DNA of 34,351 nucleotides from JANMMJ01 sp964543235 (lineage in GTDB: Bacteria > Pseudomonadota > Alphaproteobacteria > Rhizobiales > Aestuariivirgaceae), in the NCBI GenBank assembly GCA_964543235.1, contig CAZIXE010000037.1:1-34351 (forward strand), in the 5' to 3' direction. A model generated the notes under the pieces. The model was given only the letters and a program-made list of their open reading frames with translations, searched no databases and was not told the DNA's origin. This document shows, one piece after another, positions 18,406 through 27,253 of the stretch (its first letter is position 1; each line of letters opens with the position of its first letter). The translations under genes and the position numbers were made by a program.

Positions 18406-19394
18406 GGCTGCACCATCGGCCCGAAGCTGTCGCGATAGAAGCGCAGCCAGTTCTCGCCCAAGATGGCATCGACTTCGTCAGGTGCGAAGCCCGCCCGGCG
18501 CAGGCCCTCGGCAATCCCGGGGAAATCCCGGTTCGAGCGGAACCATGACGGCATTTCGGGGAAGCCGGGGTTCGTGGCGCTGCCCTCACCAAAATCGACG
18601 GCCTTCGTCCAGCGGCCGACCCGCATCCATTCGACGACGCTGTCCGGCTGGTCCTGGCAGAGATCGGAACCGATGCCGAGCGCCTTCACGCCCATGATCT
18701 CCGCCGCGCGGACAATCATGGTGCAGAAATCTGCAAGCGTGCAGGCCGAACCGTTTCGCAGGTGGTGCGGATAAAGGGAGAAGCCAAGCATGCCGCCGCT
18801 CTGCGCCAGGGCGCGCAGCACCGAGTCCGACTTGTTGCGGCGGGCGGCATGCCAGAAGGCCGGGTTGGCATGGGTGATGGCGATGGGCCGCTTAGAATGT
18901 TCGATGGCCTGAAGCGTCGAACGTTCGGCGGAGTGACTCATGTCGATGACGAGGCCGACGCGGTTCATCTCGCGGATCACTTCCCTGCCCATGCGGGTGA
19001 GGCCCGGGTCCTCTGCCTCGTAGCAGCCGGTGGCGAGGAGCGACTGGTTATTGTAACTCAGCTGCATGAAGCGCAGGCCCAGCGTATGGCAGATCTCGAC
19101 CAGGCCGATGTCCGACTCGATGGGCGAGGCGTTCTGGGCGCCAAAGATGATGGCGGTGCGGCCTTCGTCGCGGGCGCGTTCGACGTCGGCGGCGGTGCGG
19201 CCGTGGAAGATCAGATCACCGTGCTGCTCGAAGCGGCGATTCCAGGCCTCGATGCCGGCGACGGTCTCGCGGAAGTCCTCATGATACGCGATGGTGACAT
19301 GAACGGCGGACAGACCAGCCTCCTGCATCTCCTCGAAGATGCGGCGCGACCAGTTGGCATATTGCAGATTGTCAATGCGGACCGGCCGCGGCAC
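18402..19394 (-). CDS. peptidase M19 (membrane dipeptidase) family protein with altered metal site
   Basis: This 330-residue protein is homologous to renal/membrane dipeptidases: TIM-barrel segments MSHSAERST (H154), ITHANPAFW (H175), GGMLGFSLYPHHL and GIGSDLCQ (D244). The usual N-terminal HxD zinc ligands are not seen; the start reads MPRPVRIDNLQYANWS with only D8. Where the bridging Glu is expected, the sequence is FGAQNASPIE (Q87). Metal binding and specificity are therefore likely different from those of a true binuclear dipeptidase. No signal peptide is present, so it is cytoplasmic. It could hydrolyse an amide or lactam-like bond in the pathway. It overlaps the next gene by 4 bp and follows the hydratase-like gene by 23 bp. 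Confidence 0.75.
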   Translation of the reverse strand: MPRPVRIDNLQYANWSRRIFEEMQEAGLSAVHVTIAYHEDFRETVAGIEAWNRRFEQHGDLIFHGRTAADVERARDEGRTAIIFGAQNASPIESDIGLVEICHTLGLRFMQLSYNNQSLLATGCYEAEDPGLTRMGREVIREMNRVGLVIDMSHSAERSTLQAIEHSKRPIAITHANPAFWHAARRNKSDSVLRALAQSGGMLGFSLYPHHLRNGSACTLADFCTMIVRAAEIMGVKALGIGSDLCQDQPDSVVEWMRVGRWTKAVDFGEGSATNPGFPEMPSWFRSNRDFPGIAEGLRRAGFAPDEVDAILGENWLRFYRDSFGPMVQP

Positions 19395-19417
19395 ATCCGT
19401 CCTCCCGTTCGATCCGG

Positions 19418-20209
19418 TCAGATGATCCGTGTCTCTATCGTTCCCAGGGCACCATAGTCAAACCGGACAAGGTTGCCGGGCGTAATGGCGACCGGGACAA
19501 TACAGGTGCCGGTGGTCACGAACTGGCCGGCAGCAATGCCGCCGCAGCAGCGCGAAACTTCATTGACGAGCCAGACGAGGGCGTGGCGCGGATCGCCAAG
19601 TACCGCCTTGCCGGTCCCTGAGGCCTTCAGCGCGCCATCAACATAGGCATCAACACGATGGGCCGTGAGGTCGAGGCTGCGCCAGTCTGCAGCAACGGGC
19701 TCTCCCAGCACCAGCCAGGAGGCACAGGCCGTGTCGGCTATGAGCTGAGGGGCACCGACGGCGGTGAAGTCCTGATAGCGCGAGTCGGGGATTTCCATTG
19801 ACAGAAGCAGCGCACCCACCGCCGCCATCACCTCGTCGCAAGTGTAGGCAGCAGAGCGCGGCGGCAGGGCATCGGCAAAGCGGAAGGCGAATTCGGCTTC
19901 TGCGACACGCATGATGTTGTCGCCCAGCGGCACAGGATCGCCGGGCCTGAGCAGCCGGCCCGCCAATATGCGGCCGGCCAGGGGACCATCGACGTTGATG
20001 TGTTTCTGGCCGGCCTCGCTGGTGGCGGCGATCTTCCAGCCGACGACCGCCTGGCCCGATCTTTCGGCCAGGGCGGCGGCAACGGCATAACCGTCGCTGC
20101 GGTCTCGCGGCCGGCACGCTTCAGGAAGAGCGGCGATCCGCGTAGTGGCGAGCCAGTTCGACCAGAGCAGGCCGGCGGCTTCGGCACAGCGGTCGGCGGC
20201 AAGCGTCAT
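19418..20209 (-). CDS. 2-keto-4-pentenoate hydratase / fumarylacetoacetase-fold family enzyme
   Basis: This 263-residue protein matches the MhpD/HpaH hydratase and oxalocrotonate decarboxylase group in size and motifs: AVVGWKIAATS with K59, GDNIMRVAEAEFAFRF with the E104/E106 metal-binding pair, ALLLSMEIPDSRY, and C-terminal TTGTCIVPVAITPGNLVRFDYGALG. Family members hydrate 2-hydroxy-penta-2,4-dienoates or decarboxylate related acids with Mg2+/Mn2+. A dienoic acid intermediate in a catabolic path is therefore plausible. It overlaps the Tm-1-like gene by 4 bp. Confidence 0.83.
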   Translation of the reverse strand: MTLAADRCAEAAGLLWSNWLATTRIAALPEACRPRDRSDGYAVAAALAERSGQAVVGWKIAATSEAGQKHINVDGPLAGRILAGRLLRPGDPVPLGDNIMRVAEAEFAFRFADALPPRSAAYTCDEVMAAVGALLLSMEIPDSRYQDFTAVGAPQLIADTACASWLVLGEPVAADWRSLDLTAHRVDAYVDGALKASGTGKAVLGDPRHALVWLVNEVSRCCGGIAAGQFVTTGTCIVPVAITPGNLVRFDYGALGTIETRII

Positions 20210-21459
20210 AACGGTGTTTCTACCCCGGCCATGAGTTCGCGGAAGGCGGCGAGGATCGCGGCTACGAATACCTCATCATTGATGGCGGCGGCGACGCGCT
20301 CGACACGCCTCCCCGGTGTCTGCACAACGGTCTCCTCGATCGCCGCGAAGAAGACGGCGTCGGCTTCCGGGTCGTGGAAGGGCTTGCCCGGCACATCGAT
20401 CAGCGACACGCCGCCCTCCGGCAGCAGTACGCGGACCGGGCCGTGCATGAGATTGATACGGTGGCCGATCCATTCGCCCATGGCGCGGTTCTCATCCGCC
20501 GTGGTGCGCATGAGGGTGACTTGCGGGTTGTGGATGACGAAGTTGCGCCCTTCGAATTTCGGCGGAACGGTCGCGCGGGGACCGAAGTTCACCATGTCGA
20601 CGGCCCCGGCCGAGATCACGGTGGGAATCCGGGTGCGAATGGCGGCACCAAAGCGATCCTGATCGGCGGGAAACACGCCACCAACCAGCATGTCGGCCAC
20701 TTCGGTGGTGGTGAGATCGAGCATGGCGGCGAGAAAGCCGGAATCCGCCAGCTTCTCCATGGAGCGGCCGCCCGTCCCGGTGGCATGGAAGACGAGGCAG
20801 TCATAGTAGGCTTCCAGGGCACGGATCACCGCCTGCACGCAGGGTGTGGTGACGCCGAACATGGTGATGCCGATGGCCGGTTTCGAGACGATGCGTTGTT
20901 CCGCCCGATCAAGGGAATGACGCCAGGAAATCATGCCAGCCAGCGCATGGGCGGCGTTGCCGAGCACGCTGCGGGTGATGCGGTTGAGCCCCTGAACGTC
21001 GGCCACCGCGTACATCATCATGATATCGGAGGCACCGACATAGGCGCCCACCTGGCCCGAGGCCACCGTCGATACCATGATCTTGGGGATGCCGACGGCG
21101 AGGCGGCGCATGCCGGCAGTGGCGAGCGCCGTACCGCCGGAGCCGCCGGCCGAGATGATACCCAGAACATCGGCGCGGGCAGAGATCCAGTTGGCGAAGG
21201 CATCTGCCATGGCGGTGACGGCGCCGCCACGGTCGCCACAGAAGATGGCGGCCGTCCCTTCCGGATGGGCGGACGCCACTTGTTCCGGCTTCACGTCGGC
21301 CGGAGAGGTATCACCTGCGGTGGCGAGATCCACGGTCAGGACGGGCAGGCCGCGGGTCTGCAACACATCGCGCAGGTAGAGGAGTTCCGGGCCCTTGGTA
21401 TCGAAAGTGCCGGCAACCAGCGCATAACCGTGCTGTGGCGCCGCAGCCTTCTTCGCCAT
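20206..21459 (-). CDS. Tm-1-like ATP-binding / UPF0261 family protein
   Basis: This 417-residue cytoplasmic protein has the UPF0261 opening ALVAGTFDTKGPELLYLRD, followed by GIISAGGSGGTALAT, FGVTTPCVQAVIRALE, VFHATGTGGRSMEKL, SAGAVDMVNFGPRA and a C-terminal LLPEGGVSLIDVPGKPFHDPEAD. The tomato Tm-1 N-terminal domain and its bacterial homologues bind nucleotide, and the bacterial role is unsettled. The ATG at 21459 is chosen because GGGAGGA precedes it; the frame stays open to 21510. It overlaps the hydratase gene by 4 bp and lies 54 bp after the BKACE gene. Confidence 0.88.
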   Translation of the reverse strand: MAKKAAAPQHGYALVAGTFDTKGPELLYLRDVLQTRGLPVLTVDLATAGDTSPADVKPEQVASAHPEGTAAIFCGDRGGAVTAMADAFANWISARADVLGIISAGGSGGTALATAGMRRLAVGIPKIMVSTVASGQVGAYVGASDIMMMYAVADVQGLNRITRSVLGNAAHALAGMISWRHSLDRAEQRIVSKPAIGITMFGVTTPCVQAVIRALEAYYDCLVFHATGTGGRSMEKLADSGFLAAMLDLTTTEVADMLVGGVFPADQDRFGAAIRTRIPTVISAGAVDMVNFGPRATVPPKFEGRNFVIHNPQVTLMRTTADENRAMGEWIGHRINLMHGPVRVLLPEGGVSLIDVPGKPFHDPEADAVFFAAIEETVVQTPGRRVERVAAAINDEVFVAAILAAFRELMAGVETPL

Positions 21460-21513
21460 CACCGATCCTCCCTTGGCGGCATTTGACACCGGATCGCCGG
21501 CGTGAGGCAAGAG

Positions 21514-22344
21514 TCAGGCGGGCGACAGGGACAGCAGGCGGCGCGCTTCGGCGGGCGTGGCGGGGCGGCGACCATATTCGGCGCAGAGTGCCGCCACGCG
21601 CTTGACAAGCGCAGCATTGGACGGGGCGAGCGTTGTCCTGTCCCAGCGGACATTATCCTCGAGGCCGGTGCGGCAGTGACCGCCCAGTTCCAGGCTCCAG
21701 CGGTTGACCTCGAGCTGATGGCGGCCAATGCCGGCAGCGGTCCAGGTCGCTTCCGGCATCAGGCGGCGGAGCTCGGCCACCTCGAAATCAAGCACCTGGC
21801 GGACGGCCGGCATGGCATTCTTCACGCCGAAGACAAACTGCACATGCAAAGGCCTGGCCAGGACGCCCTCCTCCGCGAGGCGGATTGCCTGGTACATCAT
21901 GGAGACATCGAAGACCTCGATCTCGGGCTTGATGCCGAATTCGCGCATGCGGCTGGCCAGTTCGAGGATGAGATCGGGATGATTTTCGTAGACGATCGCC
22001 GGGAAATTGCAGGAGCCGGTGGCGAGCGAGGCCATGTCCGGGCGGTGGACCAGCATGCCGCCGCGCTCGGAGCCCTTGCCGGAGCGGCCGCCGGTCGAGA
22101 ACTGGATGATCATGCCGGGACAGTGCTTGCGCAGGCCTTCCTGCAGCAATGCGAAGCGGCCGGGACTGGACGTCGGCGTTTCATCGTCATTGCGGACGTG
22201 AAGATGGGCGACGGTGGCGCCCTCTTCATAGGCGGCGTGGGTCGATTCCACCTGTTCGGTCACGGTGATCGGCACGGCCGGATTGTCCTTCTTGCGGGGC
22301 AGCGAGCCGGTGATGGCGACCGTGATGATGCAAGGCGTCGTCAT
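21514..22344 (-). CDS. BKACE (DUF849) beta-keto acid cleavage enzyme
   Basis: This 276-residue protein should condense a beta-keto acid with acetyl-CoA and split off acetoacetate plus a new CoA ester, as shown for 3-keto-5-aminohexanoate cleavage enzyme (Kce). It has the ITVAITGS start, the zinc ligands H47 and H49 in VAHLHVRND, QFSTGG, and E229 in GGHCRTGLEDN, matching His46/His48/Glu230 of Kce. The actual beta-keto acid varies by subfamily and cannot be read here. The ATG at 22344 is chosen because homology begins there, although no strong Shine-Dalgarno is seen. It is the first gene of the minus-strand operon and diverges from ureD across 77 bp. Confidence 0.88.
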   Translation of the reverse strand: MTTPCIITVAITGSLPRKKDNPAVPITVTEQVESTHAAYEEGATVAHLHVRNDDETPTSSPGRFALLQEGLRKHCPGMIIQFSTGGRSGKGSERGGMLVHRPDMASLATGSCNFPAIVYENHPDLILELASRMREFGIKPEIEVFDVSMMYQAIRLAEEGVLARPLHVQFVFGVKNAMPAVRQVLDFEVAELRRLMPEATWTAAGIGRHQLEVNRWSLELGGHCRTGLEDNVRWDRTTLAPSNAALVKRVAALCAEYGRRPATPAEARRLLSLSPA

Positions 22345-22421
22345 GTAGCAAGAAAACTCGCACAGAGGGGCGTGCGTTCTGCTAGTCAATCGCACAGGAT
22401 CGTGGCAAGGGCAAAGCCTGC

Positions 22422-23207
22422 ATGAATGTCGAGCACCGCTTTTCCCACCAGCGCGCGCAGGGAGAGATCGTGCTCGGCGTGGCGCGGCGGGGGCTGACCA
22501 GGCTGCGCGAGGCGGGAGCTGCAAAGGTGCGGTTTCCCGAGGGCGGAGGTGAGGCCATCCTCATCAACACGGGCGGGGGCCTGGCGGGCGGCGACCGCTT
22601 TAGCAGCGCGATCAGCGTCGGAGCCGGGGCGGCACTCACAGTCACAACGCAAGCGGCAGAGCGAACCTATCGCAGCCTCGGGCCGGCGGCGGATGTTGAG
22701 ACGCGGCTCGAAGCGGACGCGGGAGCCTGTCTCATGTGGCTGCCGCAGGAGATGATCCTGTTCGAAGGGGCGGCACTGCAGCGGCGGCTCGAGGCAGAGA
22801 TTGCGGCTTCGGCGCGCTTCCTCGCTGTCGAATCGCTGGTGTTCGGCCGCAAGGCCATGGGCGAAGCGGCACGGCAGGTCAATCTCAACGACCGCTGGCG
22901 GATCAGGCGGCAGGGAAAGCTGATCTTTGCCGAGGATCTTCGTATCGCGGGTCTGAGGCCTGCCACGCTGGCCACGCTGCAGGGTAGCGATGCCATGGCC
23001 ACCGTGGTGCTGGTGGCGGCGGATGCCGAACGGCATCTGGACGCGGTTCGCGCGTTTATCGGCGAAGCTGGCGGTGCCAGTGCCTGGGATGGCAAACTCG
23101 TTGCAAGGCTCCTGGCCAAAGATGGGTTTGAACTCAGGAAGAGGCTGATTCCGCTGCTTTCTGCACTCGCTGGCGGCAGCGGGTTGCCTAAAGTCTGGTC
23201 AATGTGA
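22422..23207 (+). CDS. ureD: urease accessory protein UreD
   Basis: This 261-residue cytoplasmic accessory protein forms the UreD-UreF-UreG complex that loads nickel into apo-urease. Family marks are LINTGGGLAGGDRF, LTVTTQAAERTYRS, LEADAGACLMWLPQEMILFEGA and FGRKAMGE. AAGGGC lies about 10 nt before the ATG. It opens the urease operon and diverges from the BKACE gene with a 77-bp gap that must hold both promoters. Confidence 0.92.
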   Translation: MNVEHRFSHQRAQGEIVLGVARRGLTRLREAGAAKVRFPEGGGEAILINTGGGLAGGDRFSSAISVGAGAALTVTTQAAERTYRSLGPAADVETRLEADAGACLMWLPQEMILFEGAALQRRLEAEIAASARFLAVESLVFGRKAMGEAARQVNLNDRWRIRRQGKLIFAEDLRIAGLRPATLATLQGSDAMATVVLVAADAERHLDAVRAFIGEAGGASAWDGKLVARLLAKDGFELRKRLIPLLSALAGGSGLPKVWSM

Positions 23208-23216
23208 GGGGAAATC

Positions 23217-23519
23217 ATGCAGCTCACACCGCGCGAGAAGGACAAGCTCCTCGTCGCCATGGCGGCCATGGTGGCGCGGCGGCGGCTTGAACGCGGCGTC
23301 AAACTCAATCATCCGGAAGCGATCGCGCTGATCAGCGATCATGTCGTCGAGGGGGCACGCGACGGCAGGAGCGTGGCCGATCTCATGGAAGATGCTGCGC
23401 GGGTCGTCTCGCGGGCGCAGGTGATGGAAGGTGTGGCCGAGATGATCCCCGAAGTGCAAGTCGAAGCCACATTTCCCGACGGCACAAAACTTGTCACCGT
23501 GCATCAGCCCATCCGCTAG
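23217..23519 (+). CDS. ureA: urease gamma subunit UreA
   Basis: This 100-residue structural subunit has the family start MQLTPREKDKLLVAMAAMVA and contains LNHPEAIALISDHVVEGARDG and FPDGTKLVTVHQPI. The length equals that of typical separate gamma subunits, so no fusion with UreB. AGGGGAAATC precedes the ATG, 9 bp after ureD. It assembles with UreB and UreC as a trimer of trimers. Confidence 0.96.
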   Translation: MQLTPREKDKLLVAMAAMVARRRLERGVKLNHPEAIALISDHVVEGARDGRSVADLMEDAARVVSRAQVMEGVAEMIPEVQVEATFPDGTKLVTVHQPIR

Positions 23520-23529
23520 CGAGGCCAAC

Positions 23530-23834
23530 ATGATCCCAGGCGAAATCATCACGGCTCCCGGTGACATCGAACTCAATGCCGGGCGGGAACGGGTGACGCT
23601 GGAAGTTGCCAACACCGGCGACCGGCCGATCCAGGTCGGCTCGCATTATCATTTCTTCGAGACCAACATTGCGCTTTCCTTCGACCGGGCCAAAGCGCGG
23701 GGCATGCGGCTTGACCTGCCGGCCGGCACGGCGGTGCGTTTCGAACCCGGGCAGCGACGGGAAGTGACCCTGATCCCGATCAGCGGGGCGCGCCGCATTT
23801 ATGGATTCCAGGGCAAGGTGATGGGAGCGCTGTA

Positions 23835-23835
<1 letters not shown>
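23530..23835 (+). CDS. ureB: urease beta subunit UreB
   Basis: This 101-residue structural subunit has MIPGEIITAPGDIELNAGR, VGSHYHFFETN, FDRAKARGMRLDLPAGTAVRFEPG and YGFQGKVMG. The ATG at 23530 is chosen over the longer frame from 23491, which runs into ureA. Its TAG shares one base with the GTG of ureC. Confidence 0.96.
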
Positions 23836-25541
<1,706 letters not shown>

Positions 25542-25549
25542 GTCTGGCG

Positions 25550-26005
25550 ATGACGGTGCGCGCGCCTTCATTCGTCAGGGCAGGACTGCATAGGCCTGGA
25601 GCGGCAGATGCGGTACGGCTGGCGGCTGACGAGCGCCACATCCGGCGCAAGCTGCTCCAGTGCAAGGCGGGGCTCGAAGTGCTGGTCGACTTCGAGAAGG
25701 CGGTCCGGCTGGAGGATGGCGACGGGTTGGTGCTCGAGGACGGCCGCGTGGTCAGGGTCGAGGCGGCGAAGGAGCCGCTCATGGAGATTCGCGGGCGCGA
25801 CGCGCTGCATCTCGCCCAGCTTGCCTGGCATATCGGCAACCGCCATCTGGAAGCACAAATCGAGCCCCAGCGAATCCTGCTCAGGCGCGATCACGTGATT
25901 GCCCATATGCTGGAACATCTGGGTGCGAGGGTGCGGGAGGTAACGGAACGGTTCTCGCCCCTGCATGGCGCCTATCACGAACACGGGCACGGACATGAAC
26001 ACTGA
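25550..26005 (+). CDS. ureE: urease nickel metallochaperone UreE
   Basis: This 151-residue nickel-binding chaperone has the N-terminal peptide-binding domain, then LAWHIGNRHLEAQI, HMLEHLGARV and a short His-rich tail (HGAYHEHGHGHEH) that can bind extra nickel. The tail is longer than in His-poor UreE proteins. The last 11 bp overlap the chosen ureF start. Confidence 0.94.
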   Translation: MTVRAPSFVRAGLHRPGAADAVRLAADERHIRRKLLQCKAGLEVLVDFEKAVRLEDGDGLVLEDGRVVRVEAAKEPLMEIRGRDALHLAQLAWHIGNRHLEAQIEPQRILLRRDHVIAHMLEHLGARVREVTERFSPLHGAYHEHGHGHEH

Positions 26006-26645
26006 TGGCGACAAGCGGCAGCTCATGCTGCTGCTCGCCTGGATGTCGCCGGCGTTTCCGACCGGGAGTTTCGCCTACAGCCACGGTCTGGAATGGGAGA
26101 TCGCGCGCGGTGCAGTACGCGACGGCCCTTCGCTCAAGGAGTGGATCGCCAATCTCCTGACACAGGGGTCCGGCTGGAACGATGCCGTACTGTTCGGACA
26201 GTGCTGGGAGAAGGAGACGGAGGTGCTCAACGAACTGGCACTGGCGCTGGCGGCATCGCGGGAGCGCTGGCTGGAGACGACACAATTGGGCCGGGCCTTT
26301 GCAAATGCCGCCAATGTCTTCTCCCCGCTGGCGTGGGGCGAGGACATGATTGCCTATCCCATCGCTGCCGGGTCGGCCTGTCAGGCCATGGGCATCGTTC
26401 GCGATGCAGCGCTGACGGCCTATCTCCAGGGGTTCGCTACCGCGCTGGTGTCAGTGGCGGTACGGTTGGTGCCGATCGGGCAGACACAGGGCCTCGAGGT
26501 GATGCGCGAGCTGATGCCGCTCATTGCAGAGACGGCGGAACGGGCGGCACAGGCGACGCTCGACGATCTGGGCAGCGCAACCATCGGGGCGGAGATCGCG
26601 GCGATGCGGCACGAGACGCTGGCAACACGGGTGTTCCGGACATGA
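25995..26645 (+). CDS. ureF: urease accessory protein UreF
   Basis: This 216-residue accessory protein acts with UreD and UreG in nickel insertion. Family features are LLLAWMSPAFPTGSFAYSHGLE near the start, GWNDAVL, and a C-terminal LDDLGSATIGAEIAAMRHETLATRVFRT. The ATG at 25995 is preferred over the upstream in-frame codon at 25965, which lies deeper inside ureE. The stop overlaps the ureG ATG by 4 bp. Confidence 0.93.
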   Translation: MNTDGDKRQLMLLLAWMSPAFPTGSFAYSHGLEWEIARGAVRDGPSLKEWIANLLTQGSGWNDAVLFGQCWEKETEVLNELALALAASRERWLETTQLGRAFANAANVFSPLAWGEDMIAYPIAAGSACQAMGIVRDAALTAYLQGFATALVSVAVRLVPIGQTQGLEVMRELMPLIAETAERAAQATLDDLGSATIGAEIAAMRHETLATRVFRT

Positions 26646-27253
26646 CCCACGGACCCCTGCGCGTCGGCATCGGCGGACCTGTCGGCTCCGGCAAGACGAC
26701 GCTGACCGAAAAGCTGTGCAAGGCAATGCGCGAACGCTACTCGGTCGCTGCCATCACCAACGATATTTACACCAAGGAAGACGCGCTGATTCTCAATCGG
26801 CTGCAGGCGCTTCCCGAGGAGCGGATCATGGGGGTGGAGACGGGCGGCTGCCCGCATACGGCGATCCGCGAGGATGCGTCCATCAACCTCGCAGCAGTGG
26901 CCGAGATGCGCCGGCGTTTCCCCGATCTCGACGTCATCTTCATCGAATCGGGCGGCGACAATCTGGCGGCGACCTTCTCGCCGGAACTTGCGGATCTCAC
27001 CATCTATGTGATCAGCGTGTGCCAGGGCGAGAAGATTCCGCGCAAAGGCGGTCCGGCGATCACCCGCTCCGATCTGCTGGTCATCAACAAGGCCGATCTC
27101 GCACCGCATGTCATGGCCGACCTCGATGTCATGCGGGCCGATACGGAGCACGTGCGGGGCGGGCGGCCCTTCGTGTTCACCGACCTCTTACGGCAGAAGG
27201 GGCTCGCCGAGGTGGTGACGTTCATCGAGAAGAATGGCGGGCTCCGCGCCTGA
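26642..27253 (+). CDS. ureG: urease accessory GTPase UreG
   Basis: This 203-residue SIMIBI GTPase powers urease nickel loading. P-loop GGPVGSGKT (11-19), the nickel-binding C70-P71-H72, ESGGDNLAATFSPEL and the guanine-specificity NKAD are all present. There is no His-rich N-terminal extension. The stop TGA abuts the stop of the opposing outer-membrane gene in TGATCA, leaving no intergenic base. Confidence 0.95.
   Translation: MTHGPLRVGIGGPVGSGKTTLTEKLCKAMRERYSVAAITNDIYTKEDALILNRLQALPEERIMGVETGGCPHTAIREDASINLAAVAEMRRRFPDLDVIFIESGGDNLAATFSPELADLTIYVISVCQGEKIPRKGGPAITRSDLLVINKADLAPHVMADLDVMRADTEHVRGGRPFVFTDLLRQKGLAEVVTFIEKNGGLRA

Noticed and set aside
22359..22376. Inverted repeat CGCAC/GTGCG as an operator between the BKACE gene and ureD
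   Set aside because: Five-base arms in GC-rich DNA are expected by chance; no second copy was found in the gap.
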